From positions 1-13,200 of the forward strand of contig CAZTDD010000162.1 in the NCBI GenBank assembly GCA_964612675.1: DNA of 13,200 bases, read 5' to 3'. The translations under genes and the position numbers were made by a program. The notes under the pieces were generated by a model, which worked only from the letters and a program-made list of their open reading frames with translations, did not search any database and had not been told where the DNA came from. Source of the DNA: CAZTDD01 sp964612675. GTDB taxonomy: Bacteria > Hinthialibacterota > Hinthialibacteria > Hinthialibacterales > JAKPRU01. Of this stretch, positions 7,428-13,200 are shown piece by piece (within the stretch, counting starts at the first letter, position 1; each line of letters begins with the position of its first letter).

Positions 7428-7458
7428 TTGTCTCCCGCATTGGCTTCCGGCGATCGAC

Positions 7459-8931
7459 TCAGGGCGTTGCGGCTTCCACCGTTTCCGTTGCCGCGTCGGG
7501 AGAGCCCGCTGGTTCACCGCGCAGATCGCGGATCACGTTCTGTTTTCCCTCGACGTATGCGGCTACCTCTTTGCTCTCGGGGAAAGCGTCTTTTATTTCT
7601 TGGAGTATCGCTTCCGCTCGGTCGAAATCCTCTACGTACATGTGCGCATCGGCGATCTTCGTCATGTAATATAGGCGTGTCCTCGGATCGACCGGCCCTT
7701 CCGCCCGTTCGCGATACCACTTCACAGCCTCTGTTAACAACTGTTCCGCCTTTTCCGGATCGCTGTCTTTCTGCTCTTTTGCCTGCTTGACCAGCTGCCA
7801 GATTCGATACTGTTTGATTGCTTCCAATTTCTGCTCGGCATAGCCGACAAGCCTCGGGTTGTCCTTAAACGTTTCGATCAGATTATTGAACGCCTCTTCA
7901 GCCCGATCCACCTCCTCGACATGCAAGTAAGCGTCGCCGATCTTGGTCATGTAGAACTGAAGCATTCCTTGTTCCGCTGGATTGTCGACATATTTCTGAT
8001 AGCGTTTGACCCCTTCCGACAGATACTCTTCCGCCTTCTCGGGTTCTGTAGGTTTGAGAATTTTGCATAGTTCGACCCGAGCCCAGATTCCAAAATCCGT
8101 ATCGGGGAAGTTCTCGATGGTCTCCTTGTATGCGTCAACCAGTTTCTGTCGTGCCTCCGGCGGAAGCGGTCCATCGGGATGTTCCTGACGAAGATGGCGC
8201 TGGAGGTTCACGTTTCGTTCGTGGGAGTATTCCGCCCGCGTCAGCTCGGGAATCGATTCGTCTTTGGCCAACTTGTCGAACTCTTCAGCGGCTTTATCGA
8301 ATTCACCAGCATTGACCCACACCTCGGCCCGCCGGCGGAGAACGCTGAGCCTGGCGGATGTAATGTTCTCGATCTCCGCGGCGGCCTCCCTGGTATCGGC
8401 CAACTCCAGCCAATCGTTGTAAACGGAAATCGAACGCTGCCAATAAGGGGACGTGGACGATCCGACCTGGTTGGCCATCATTTGATAGGTGTACGCAGCC
8501 TCCTCGACGGCTCTGAGCCGCTGCTGGATGTTCGCGGTCGAATCGGCGATCTGGCTGAATATCGCCAAAGCGCGATCGATGTTGCCTTCGCCGATATAGG
8601 TTCTGCCGAGGGTGAGTTTGGCGCCGAGCCGCATTGGGCCTTCAGGAAACTTCTCCAGGATTTCTTCGCAAACCGAACGTGCCAAAGCAAACTCGTTCAG
8701 CCGCAAATGGGAACTGAGCAATATATCGTAGGCCTGGCCCAACCGTGGATCCTCAGGAAACTTGTTAATGAATTCCTGGGCATACAGCGACGCGCCGATC
8801 CAATCCTGCTGTTCATAGGCGCGCAACGCTCGGTCCATGGCCTTATCGGGGTTACTGCCGCATTGCGAGAGTATGAGCAAAGCTGTTAAGCCGAGAATCG
8901 AAACCGGAATGAGGCGGGAGTTAATCTTCAC
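7459..8931 (-). CDS. TPR-repeat protein, probable lipoprotein (BamD/YbgF-like organisation)
   Basis: This encodes 490 residues from a GTG at 8929-8931, with AAGGA just upstream and 7 bases of spacing. The leader is hydrophobic (ILGLTALLILSQ) and ends at Cys24-Gly-Ser. That looks like lipid attachment, but Gln at -1 is unusual for a lipobox, so anchoring is probable, not certain. The rest is tetratricopeptide helices: A-x-x-x-Y/F-x-x-F-P patterns at about 37-60, 66-96, 103-130 and onward. It resembles outer-membrane TPR lipoproteins such as BamD, though it is about twice the length of BamD. Residues 296-373 and 391-470 are an internal tandem duplication (AEEYLSEGVKRYQ versus AEQLLTEAVKWYR; YMTKIGDAYLHVEEVDRAE versus YMTKIADAHMYVEDFDRAE). 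The tail is Ala/Glu/Thr-rich. It converges on the TPR/DUF3857 gene across 31 bp without a visible terminator. Likely role: assembly or protein-protein scaffold in the envelope. The partner is unknown. Confidence 0.85.
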   Translation of the reverse strand: MKINSRLIPVSILGLTALLILSQCGSNPDKAMDRALRAYEQQDWIGASLYAQEFINKFPEDPRLGQAYDILLSSHLRLNEFALARSVCEEILEKFPEGPMRLGAKLTLGRTYIGEGNIDRALAIFSQIADSTANIQQRLRAVEEAAYTYQMMANQVGSSTSPYWQRSISVYNDWLELADTREAAAEIENITSARLSVLRRRAEVWVNAGEFDKAAEEFDKLAKDESIPELTRAEYSHERNVNLQRHLRQEHPDGPLPPEARQKLVDAYKETIENFPDTDFGIWARVELCKILKPTEPEKAEEYLSEGVKRYQKYVDNPAEQGMLQFYMTKIGDAYLHVEEVDRAEEAFNNLIETFKDNPRLVGYAEQKLEAIKQYRIWQLVKQAKEQKDSDPEKAEQLLTEAVKWYRERAEGPVDPRTRLYYMTKIADAHMYVEDFDRAEAILQEIKDAFPESKEVAAYVEGKQNVIRDLRGEPAGSPDAATETVEAATP

Positions 8932-9039
8932 GGTTCAGTCCTTTCCTTTCGCCGATCTACGGGTTATCGTGCCAGAGAGTCGCGGATCGCACTAGTCAGG
9001 CCGTCTCTACGGTTTGATCATGAGTCGGATTGTGCGGCT

Positions 9040-9060
9040 GCCGGTGTTCGTATGACCGGC
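9040..9060 (+). other. Hairpin in the leader of the M55 peptidase gene
   Basis: GCCGGT (9040-9045) and ACCGGC (9055-9060) form a 6-bp stem with a 9-base loop, about 14 bases before the AGGGGAA ribosome site (9074-9080). It could modulate translation, but it is short and may be chance. Confidence 0.25.
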
Positions 9061-9083
9061 TGGGAAGAGCGAAAGGGGAAGCC

Positions 9084-9890
9084 ATGAAAATCTACATCTC
9101 ATGCGACATGGAAGGGATAGCCGGAGTCGTGGATTGGCCGCAGACCGAAGGGGAATCGGACTATATGAGCCGGTTTCGGCATTTGATGACAGCGGAGGCC
9201 AATGCAGCGGCGCTGGGAGCGTTCGACGGTGGGGCGGATGAGGTCGTTGTGAACGATGCGCATGACTATATGAGAAACATCGTTCTGGAGAATCTGGACC
9301 CCCGTGTCGAACTTATCTCCGGGGGCAGGAAGCCCTTTTCGATGATGGCGGGAATCGACGAGACATTCGATAAGGTGTTTCTGATTGGCTATCACGCCCG
9401 GGCTGGAACGCATGCCGGGACGCTGGACCATACCATGACATCCCGGATCCACCATGTTTGGGTCAACGGGGTCGAGTTGTCCGAAGGAGGATTGAACGCG
9501 TTGCTGGCGGGGGCATACGGCATCCCGGTTGTTCTTGTGACCGGAGACGAAGCCTCGGTCGCCCAGGCACAACATCTCTTCGGACCGGTCGAAAGTGTCG
9601 TTACAAAGAGAGCACTGTCTCGAACCTCCGCCGTGTGCAGGCATCCGAGACTGGTACAGGACGAGACACGCAAAGCGGCTCGAAAAGCAGCCGGAGTCAC
9701 AAGGCAGCCCTGGACACTCGATTCGCCTTATCTGCTTCAGGTTGAATTTCAGACTTCCAGTGAGGCGGATGCCGCAGGCGTTTTACCGGGGGCGGAACGA
9801 ATCGAGGCGTATACCGTGCGTTGGCAGGGAGAGGAGTATCGTGAAGTCTACCGAGCGTTTCTCTGTATGTGCACGTTAAGCCGTCCGTGA
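9084..9890 (+). CDS. dppA: M55 family D-aminopeptidase (DppA-like)
   Basis: This encodes 268 residues from ATG 9084, with AGGGGAA at 9074-9080. An upstream in-frame ATG at 9030 would prepend a Cys-rich stretch unlike the family and has no ribosome site. DppA enzymes (about 274 residues) are zinc peptidases that remove D-amino-acid residues, mainly D-Ala, from short peptides in the cytoplasm, supporting wall-peptide recycling or nutrient use. The family's key residues are all visible: the opening IYISCDMEGIAGV with D8 and E10, H60 in VVVNDAHD, H104 in IGYHAR, H116 in TLDHT and E134 in ELSEGGLNA. These correspond to the known zinc ligands and the proposed nucleophilic His of Bacillus DppA, with a one-residue shift after H104. 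No signal peptide is present. It runs divergently from the TPR lipoprotein, with the oxidoreductase 149 bp downstream. The symbol is by family resemblance. Substrate specificity (D-Ala peptides) is inferred. Confidence 0.9.
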   Translation: MKIYISCDMEGIAGVVDWPQTEGESDYMSRFRHLMTAEANAAALGAFDGGADEVVVNDAHDYMRNIVLENLDPRVELISGGRKPFSMMAGIDETFDKVFLIGYHARAGTHAGTLDHTMTSRIHHVWVNGVELSEGGLNALLAGAYGIPVVLVTGDEASVAQAQHLFGPVESVVTKRALSRTSAVCRHPRLVQDETRKAARKAAGVTRQPWTLDSPYLLQVEFQTSSEADAAGVLPGAERIEAYTVRWQGEEYREVYRAFLCMCTLSRP

Positions 9891-10006
9891 ACCGGGAAGC
9901 AGAAAAGGTCTAGGATACTCTGTGGCGCTACAGAACCGTGATTGCTCCGAACCTTCGGTATTTAGGCATGGCACCAATCGACTCATTTCTCAAATTCGCT
10001 ATCAAG

Positions 10007-10017
10007 TAGAATATAAA
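10007..10017 (+). promoter_or_regulatory. Possible -10 region before the oxidoreductase gene
   Basis: TAGAAT (10007-10012) overlaps TATAAA (10012-10017) in the only AT-rich part of the 149-bp gap. No convincing -35 lies 16-18 bases upstream. Low confidence. Confidence 0.2.
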
Positions 10018-10039
10018 TCTTGTTTAGAGGTTAGAGACT

Positions 10040-11362
10040 GTGAAAAAACAGAAAATGTCCAGACGTACATTCAACCGGATTACAGCGGGAATCAGCGCGG
10101 GCCTGTCGGCTGCGCCTGCAATGAATGCATTGGGTGCGAACGAGAAGATTGCTATCGGCTTAATCGGCTGCAGCGGTCGCGGGATGAAAGTGATGCGGAC
10201 CTTTCAGCGAAACGGTGCCGAGTTTCGTGCCGTATGCGATGTCGACCGAGAACGTTTGGAGGAAGGGCAGGCGCGCGCGGAAAACAACGCCGCCACTTAC
10301 AAAGACTATCGAGAGCTGCTGGAACGGAAAGACATCGACGCGGTCCTTATTGCGACCCCGCCACATTGGCATGCGTTACCCTTTGTGCACGCATGCGAGG
10401 CCGGATTTGATGTTTATTGCGAGAAGCCCCTGGGAGTAACAATTTGGGAAGGGCAACAAATGATCAAGGCGGCTCGCAAATACGAACGAGTTACGCAGTG
10501 TGGCACGCAACAACATTCCGCGCCGCATTATCGAGAAGCGGTTCGTCTGATCCAGGAAGGACATCTTGGGAAGATCACGAAAGTGTTGTGCTGGAACTGG
10601 GGAAACAGCGGGGAACAGGGTATGGGCAAAGCGGAACCCACGGAACCGCCGGATCACCTTGATTGGGATTTCTGGTTGGGACCTGTGCCGAAACGTCCCT
10701 ATTTTCCACAGCGCTGTCACGGTGGATTTCGTAATTTCTGGGATACGGACGGAGGCGTATTGACCGACTGGGGAACCCATCATTTCGATATTGTCCAATG
10801 GGCTCTACAGCAGGATTATCCGAAGTCGGTCTGTTCGGAAGGTGGCAAATTCGTGGTGGACGACTGCCGCGAAACGCCGGACACGCAGGATGCGGTTTAT
10901 CAATACGACCAATGTCTGGTTCAATTCTCGCTGCGTTCCGGTAATGCGCACGACCCCTGCCATCCACACAAAGTCCCGGGAACATGGAGCGGATACGGTA
11001 TCGAGTTTTACGGCAAAAAGGGGACGCTATTTATCAATAGAAATCGATACGAGATATGGCCGGAATCGGGCGATTTTGGCGAAGGTGTCGAACACTTCGA
11101 GCACATGAATACCGAAAAAGAGCGAGTGATGGATGATAATCATGTGGGGGAGTTCCTGAAAAATATCAAGACGCGGGAACGATGTATTTGCGACGTTGAG
11201 GTATGTCATCGTGCGTCGAGTGCGTGTCACTTGGGGAATATCGCACTTCGGAGCGGAGAGCGTCTTGTTTGGGACGGCGAAAACGAACGCATCACAAATC
11301 ATCGAAAACTCAACTCATGGTTGAAACGGCCGTACCGCCGACCGTGGAAATTGAAGGTGTGA
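10040..11362 (+). CDS. Tat-exported Gfo/Idh/MocA family oxidoreductase
   Basis: This encodes 440 residues from GTG 10040, with GAGG at 10027-10030 (9-base spacing). An in-frame ATG at 10055 lacks a ribosome site but would leave the Tat motif intact. The leader holds SRRTFNR (residues 7-13) followed by an Ala-rich hydrophobic stretch, a twin-arginine signal, so the enzyme folds with its cofactor before export. The NAD(P)-binding Rossmann fold begins at EKIAIGLIGCSGRGMK (35-50, a GxGxxG-like loop), with ATPPHWH (105-111) and the family's CEKP (127-130). The C-terminal half has GGVLTDWGTHHFDIVQWAL (238-256), with H247, H248 and D250 in the usual catalytic or structural positions. Such enzymes oxidise or reduce sugars and related polyols using tightly bound nicotinamide cofactor. 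The substrate cannot be told from sequence. It follows the M55 gene on the same strand but has its own gap. It converges on the beta-helix gene through a repeat-bearing region. Confidence 0.9.
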   Translation: MKKQKMSRRTFNRITAGISAGLSAAPAMNALGANEKIAIGLIGCSGRGMKVMRTFQRNGAEFRAVCDVDRERLEEGQARAENNAATYKDYRELLERKDIDAVLIATPPHWHALPFVHACEAGFDVYCEKPLGVTIWEGQQMIKAARKYERVTQCGTQQHSAPHYREAVRLIQEGHLGKITKVLCWNWGNSGEQGMGKAEPTEPPDHLDWDFWLGPVPKRPYFPQRCHGGFRNFWDTDGGVLTDWGTHHFDIVQWALQQDYPKSVCSEGGKFVVDDCRETPDTQDAVYQYDQCLVQFSLRSGNAHDPCHPHKVPGTWSGYGIEFYGKKGTLFINRNRYEIWPESGDFGEGVEHFEHMNTEKERVMDDNHVGEFLKNIKTRERCICDVEVCHRASSACHLGNIALRSGERLVWDGENERITNHRKLNSWLKRPYRRPWKLKV

Positions 11363-11415
11363 GAAATTACTCCCTTCGAAGTCACGGGCTGCGATCACTG
11401 GTATGAGATCAGTAA

Positions 11416-11513
11416 TTCCCTCTCCCTCCGGGACAGGGATGACAGGTTCGCAAAAAGTCGAAAGTTGGCATCGGAAGTTCCCTTTCCCAGAGGGAGATGG
11501 TTAGGGTGAGGGG
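11416..11513 (-). repeat. GC-rich palindromic intergenic repeat, copy 1 (minus orientation)
   Basis: Read on the minus strand it begins with CCCTCACCCTAACC, then a near-palindrome. The + strand arms are CCCTTTCCC at 11480-11488 and GGGAGATGG at 11492-11500 around AGA. Then comes TTTTTGCGAACCTGTCA (11456-11440) and a CCCTGTCCCGGAGGGAGAGGG end. It matches copy 2 in order and spacing. This 'CCCTCACCC...TCTCCCAGAGGGAGA' type of repeat is, to my knowledge, widespread between genes in many bacteria, but no search was run. Confidence 0.7.
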
Positions 11514-11650
11514 CGATCATTGCACTCGATGCGGGCAGTATGATTATCTTGTTTATTCGCCAGAGACAGAAAATCAAGCAGAGGCAAAAGGTGTTTGTGA
11601 TGACAGGAATTCATCAAGTACAGAGGGGGTGTGATGCAAAATGCAAAGAT

Positions 11651-11734
11651 CCCTCACCCCGGCCCTCTCCCAGAGGGAGAGGGAGAAGATCTCTCCCGGT
11701 TTTTGCGACGCCGTCAGGGATAGGGTGAAGGGAA
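11651..11734 (+). repeat. GC-rich palindromic intergenic repeat, copy 2 (plus orientation)
   Basis: It starts CCCTCACCCC, then a perfect 9-bp hairpin (CCCTCTCCC 11663-11671, AGA, GGGAGAGGG 11675-11683), then TTTTTGCGACGCCGTCA (11700-11716), and ends AGGGTGAAGGG. Its ends are imperfect terminal inverted repeats (CCCTCACCC and GGGTGAAGGG), the look of a miniature mobile element. It stops about 2 bp before the stop codon of the beta-helix gene. Confidence 0.7.
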
Positions 11735-11735
11735 A

Positions 11736-13031
11736 TCATTTGTAAAAAACCCATTTCAGAATATCACTTGACGTTGGAATAAACTCAAACGCCCCGATGT
11801 CTACGCCCTCTCCTTTCGGACGCTCAAATCCATCAAAATCATGCCCCGGGGCTCGATCTACTGTTCCACTGTCCACACAAGGCGACTGCGGTAGAAGCCG
11901 ATAACCTCCACCGGCACTGTCAACAAAAAGTGGATTGTCGTTAATGTTCCCTTCGCCTGGATATTGTTCGTCTCCGGAAATCAGACTGTACTGTACGTCG
12001 ATCGTCGAACCCGGTTCCAGTACGATGCTTTGGTTGTCGGATTGGCTCCAGATAATTGTGTTGATAACGGTTGCGTGTGTCGGTTCCTGGTGCAGCCAGA
12101 TCCCGCGATCGCAATCCACTATTGTGTTATTCACGACCAGAATATCCGATCCGTTCTTGAAAGCGATTCCGTTCTCACAGTTAATTATAACGTTATTGAT
12201 AATCGTCGGCCGGGACTCTTTATCGCCGGAGATCCCGATAGGATCGTGATTACCGCCTCGGCAATTCATCACGAGGTTACCGTCGACAAGAGCGTCGCAC
12301 GTATCTAAATCGATCCCATCGTCATCCGATCCAAGGAAAACATTATTTCGGATTACCGGCACGGGATCGGGACGTGTATTCATGCTGAGGTCGATCGCAT
12401 CGCTATAACTCCGTCTGTGATGAAAGATGCAGTTTTCTATAACGATGGGAGAATAGATGCCGAAAACCGCCTCGTTGGGGCCTTCGAGAAACTCGCATCG
12501 GCGGACGGTCACATTCGGACTGGCATACGCGTCAACAGCCTTGTGGCCGAGCCCTTCCGGCCAATTGGAAAAGGTACAGTGTTCGATCAGGACACGTGCC
12601 GGGCACGCATGAATCGAGATCATTCCCGTCCGGTAGCTGCCTGCGCTGGAACCGCCGTCAACTTTGACATGGCGAAAAATGCCGCCCTGCGTCGATTGTT
12701 CGAGGATTACCGCCTTCCAACGGCCATCGGTACGCTCCGGTTGGAGGCGGACCGGCCGGCTCGGACTCCCCAACGCGTCGATGCGTCCTCGAACGACCAT
12801 TTGAGTATCATCGCTGAAAAGAACATGGACACCCGGTTCAATAACAAGATTCGCGTCTTCCGGTATGAGGATATCTTCGATGACCGTGTAGGGGGATTCG
12901 TCGGGAATCCATAGTGTTGAACCGGGAAGCGTTCCGCCTACCTCTACCGCGTCGGTCGATGGGGCGGATAGGAATGAATAAAGAAATGATGCAATGAGTA
13001 TCGCCGAGCGAGTCATTCTGCCTGTGACCAC
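11736..13031 (-). CDS. Exported right-handed parallel beta-helix protein
   Basis: This encodes 431 residues from a GTG at 13029-13031. AAGGAG (13048-13043) lies 11 bases upstream. An ATG five codons later (13014-13016) is a good alternative and starts directly at the signal peptide. The signal peptide is residues 6-28 (hydrophobic ILIASFLYSFLS, ending STDA). A cap segment, LWIPDESPYTVIEDILIPEDANLVIEPGVHVLFSDD (40-75), is the usual start of these proteins. Repeated coils follow, of the 'V-I-x-N-N-x-I' kind: VLIEHCTFSNW, VTVRRCEFLEG, IVIENCIFHH, VIRNNVFLG, IINNVIINCENGI, VVNNTIVDCDRGI, VINTIIWSQ. The end has GGYRLLPQSPCVDSG and the family's DIGAFEF (411-417). Asp-rich GSDDDGIDLDTCD (234-246) may bind calcium, as in polysaccharide lyases, but no catalytic set can be assigned. 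Function: probable extracellular polysaccharide binding or cleavage, or a surface protein. There is no anchor or sorting tail. Confidence 0.85.
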   Translation of the reverse strand: MVTGRMTRSAILIASFLYSFLSAPSTDAVEVGGTLPGSTLWIPDESPYTVIEDILIPEDANLVIEPGVHVLFSDDTQMVVRGRIDALGSPSRPVRLQPERTDGRWKAVILEQSTQGGIFRHVKVDGGSSAGSYRTGMISIHACPARVLIEHCTFSNWPEGLGHKAVDAYASPNVTVRRCEFLEGPNEAVFGIYSPIVIENCIFHHRRSYSDAIDLSMNTRPDPVPVIRNNVFLGSDDDGIDLDTCDALVDGNLVMNCRGGNHDPIGISGDKESRPTIINNVIINCENGIAFKNGSDILVVNNTIVDCDRGIWLHQEPTHATVINTIIWSQSDNQSIVLEPGSTIDVQYSLISGDEQYPGEGNINDNPLFVDSAGGGYRLLPQSPCVDSGTVDRAPGHDFDGFERPKGEGVDIGAFEFIPTSSDILKWVFYK

Positions 13032-13200
13032 CGAGGTCGACTCTCCTTACAATGGGATTCCAACTTCTTTCTTCGTGTCGATGCATAGTACAGAATAGCA
13101 AATCGTTTCTATTTTTCAGTTTTTTCGTATTTCGTATGGTCGGTGTTAACCCTAACGTTGCAAAACTGACTCCTCCTGCCAACATTTCCAAATCTCTCCC

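Larger units (their letters stand above)
11363..11735. other. Convergent intergenic stretch holding two oppositely oriented repeats
   Basis: About 370 bp lie between the oxidoreductase stop and the beta-helix stop. The palindromic repeats at 11416-11513 and 11651-11734 occupy half of it. The 137 bp between them is AT-richer and shows no ribosome-supported gene; the 62-residue frame there has no support. I see no classical terminator with a T run, so the repeat hairpins may end transcription from both sides. Confidence 0.65.

Noticed and set aside
8179..8889. 236-residue + strand frame opposite the TPR lipoprotein gene
   Set aside because: Antisense shadow produced by the codon bias of the real minus-strand gene, which has a signal peptide, TPRs and a good ribosome site.
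9969..9983. TGGCAC resembling the first half of a sigma-54 promoter
   Set aside because: The required TGC about 5 bases further on is absent (GACT instead).

Overview
The window looks like chromosomal DNA from a free-living, Gram-negative-type bacterium. Several products carry export signals: Sec signal peptides, one probable lipoprotein, and one twin-arginine (Tat) leader. The mix of TPR/DUF3857 proteins, a Tat-exported Gfo/Idh/MocA oxidoreductase and a right-handed beta-helix protein is typical of poorly cultivated lineages such as Planctomycetota/PVC relatives, Hydrogenedentota or Sumerlaeota. This placement is inference from gene content and is not certain. There are no rRNA, tRNA, CRISPR, transposase or phage genes.

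Layout. (1) Positions 1-2880, + strand: the tail of an unrecognised gene, then two tandem paralogous exported proteins of unknown family (218-751, 796-1425), then an exported beta-propeller-like protein (1507-2880). The gaps of 45, 44 and 81 bp suggest one operon. (2) Positions 2881-3584: a long gene-free stretch packed with inverted repeats. One repeat family here also occurs just before the propeller gene. (3) Positions 3585-7427, +: a 1280-residue exported TPR/DUF3857/transglutaminase-fold protein whose apparent catalytic Cys and His positions hold glycine. It converges, with only 31 bp between, on a probable TPR lipoprotein (7459-8931, -). (4) Divergent from that lipoprotein is an M55 D-aminopeptidase (9084-9890, +), followed by a Tat-leader Gfo/Idh/MocA oxidoreductase (10040-11362, +). 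(5) Positions 11363-11735: a convergent gap with two oppositely oriented copies of a GC-rich palindromic repeat. The second copy ends about 2 bp from the stop codon of the beta-helix gene (11736-13031, -).

How they may work together. Most products act in the envelope: two probable assembly or scaffold TPR proteins, a propeller, a beta-helix and two small novel secreted proteins. The M55 peptidase is a cytoplasmic enzyme that would recycle D-amino-acid peptides. No single pathway is evident. The most unusual items are the paralogous pair, the inactive-looking transglutaminase fold and the two intergenic repeat families.
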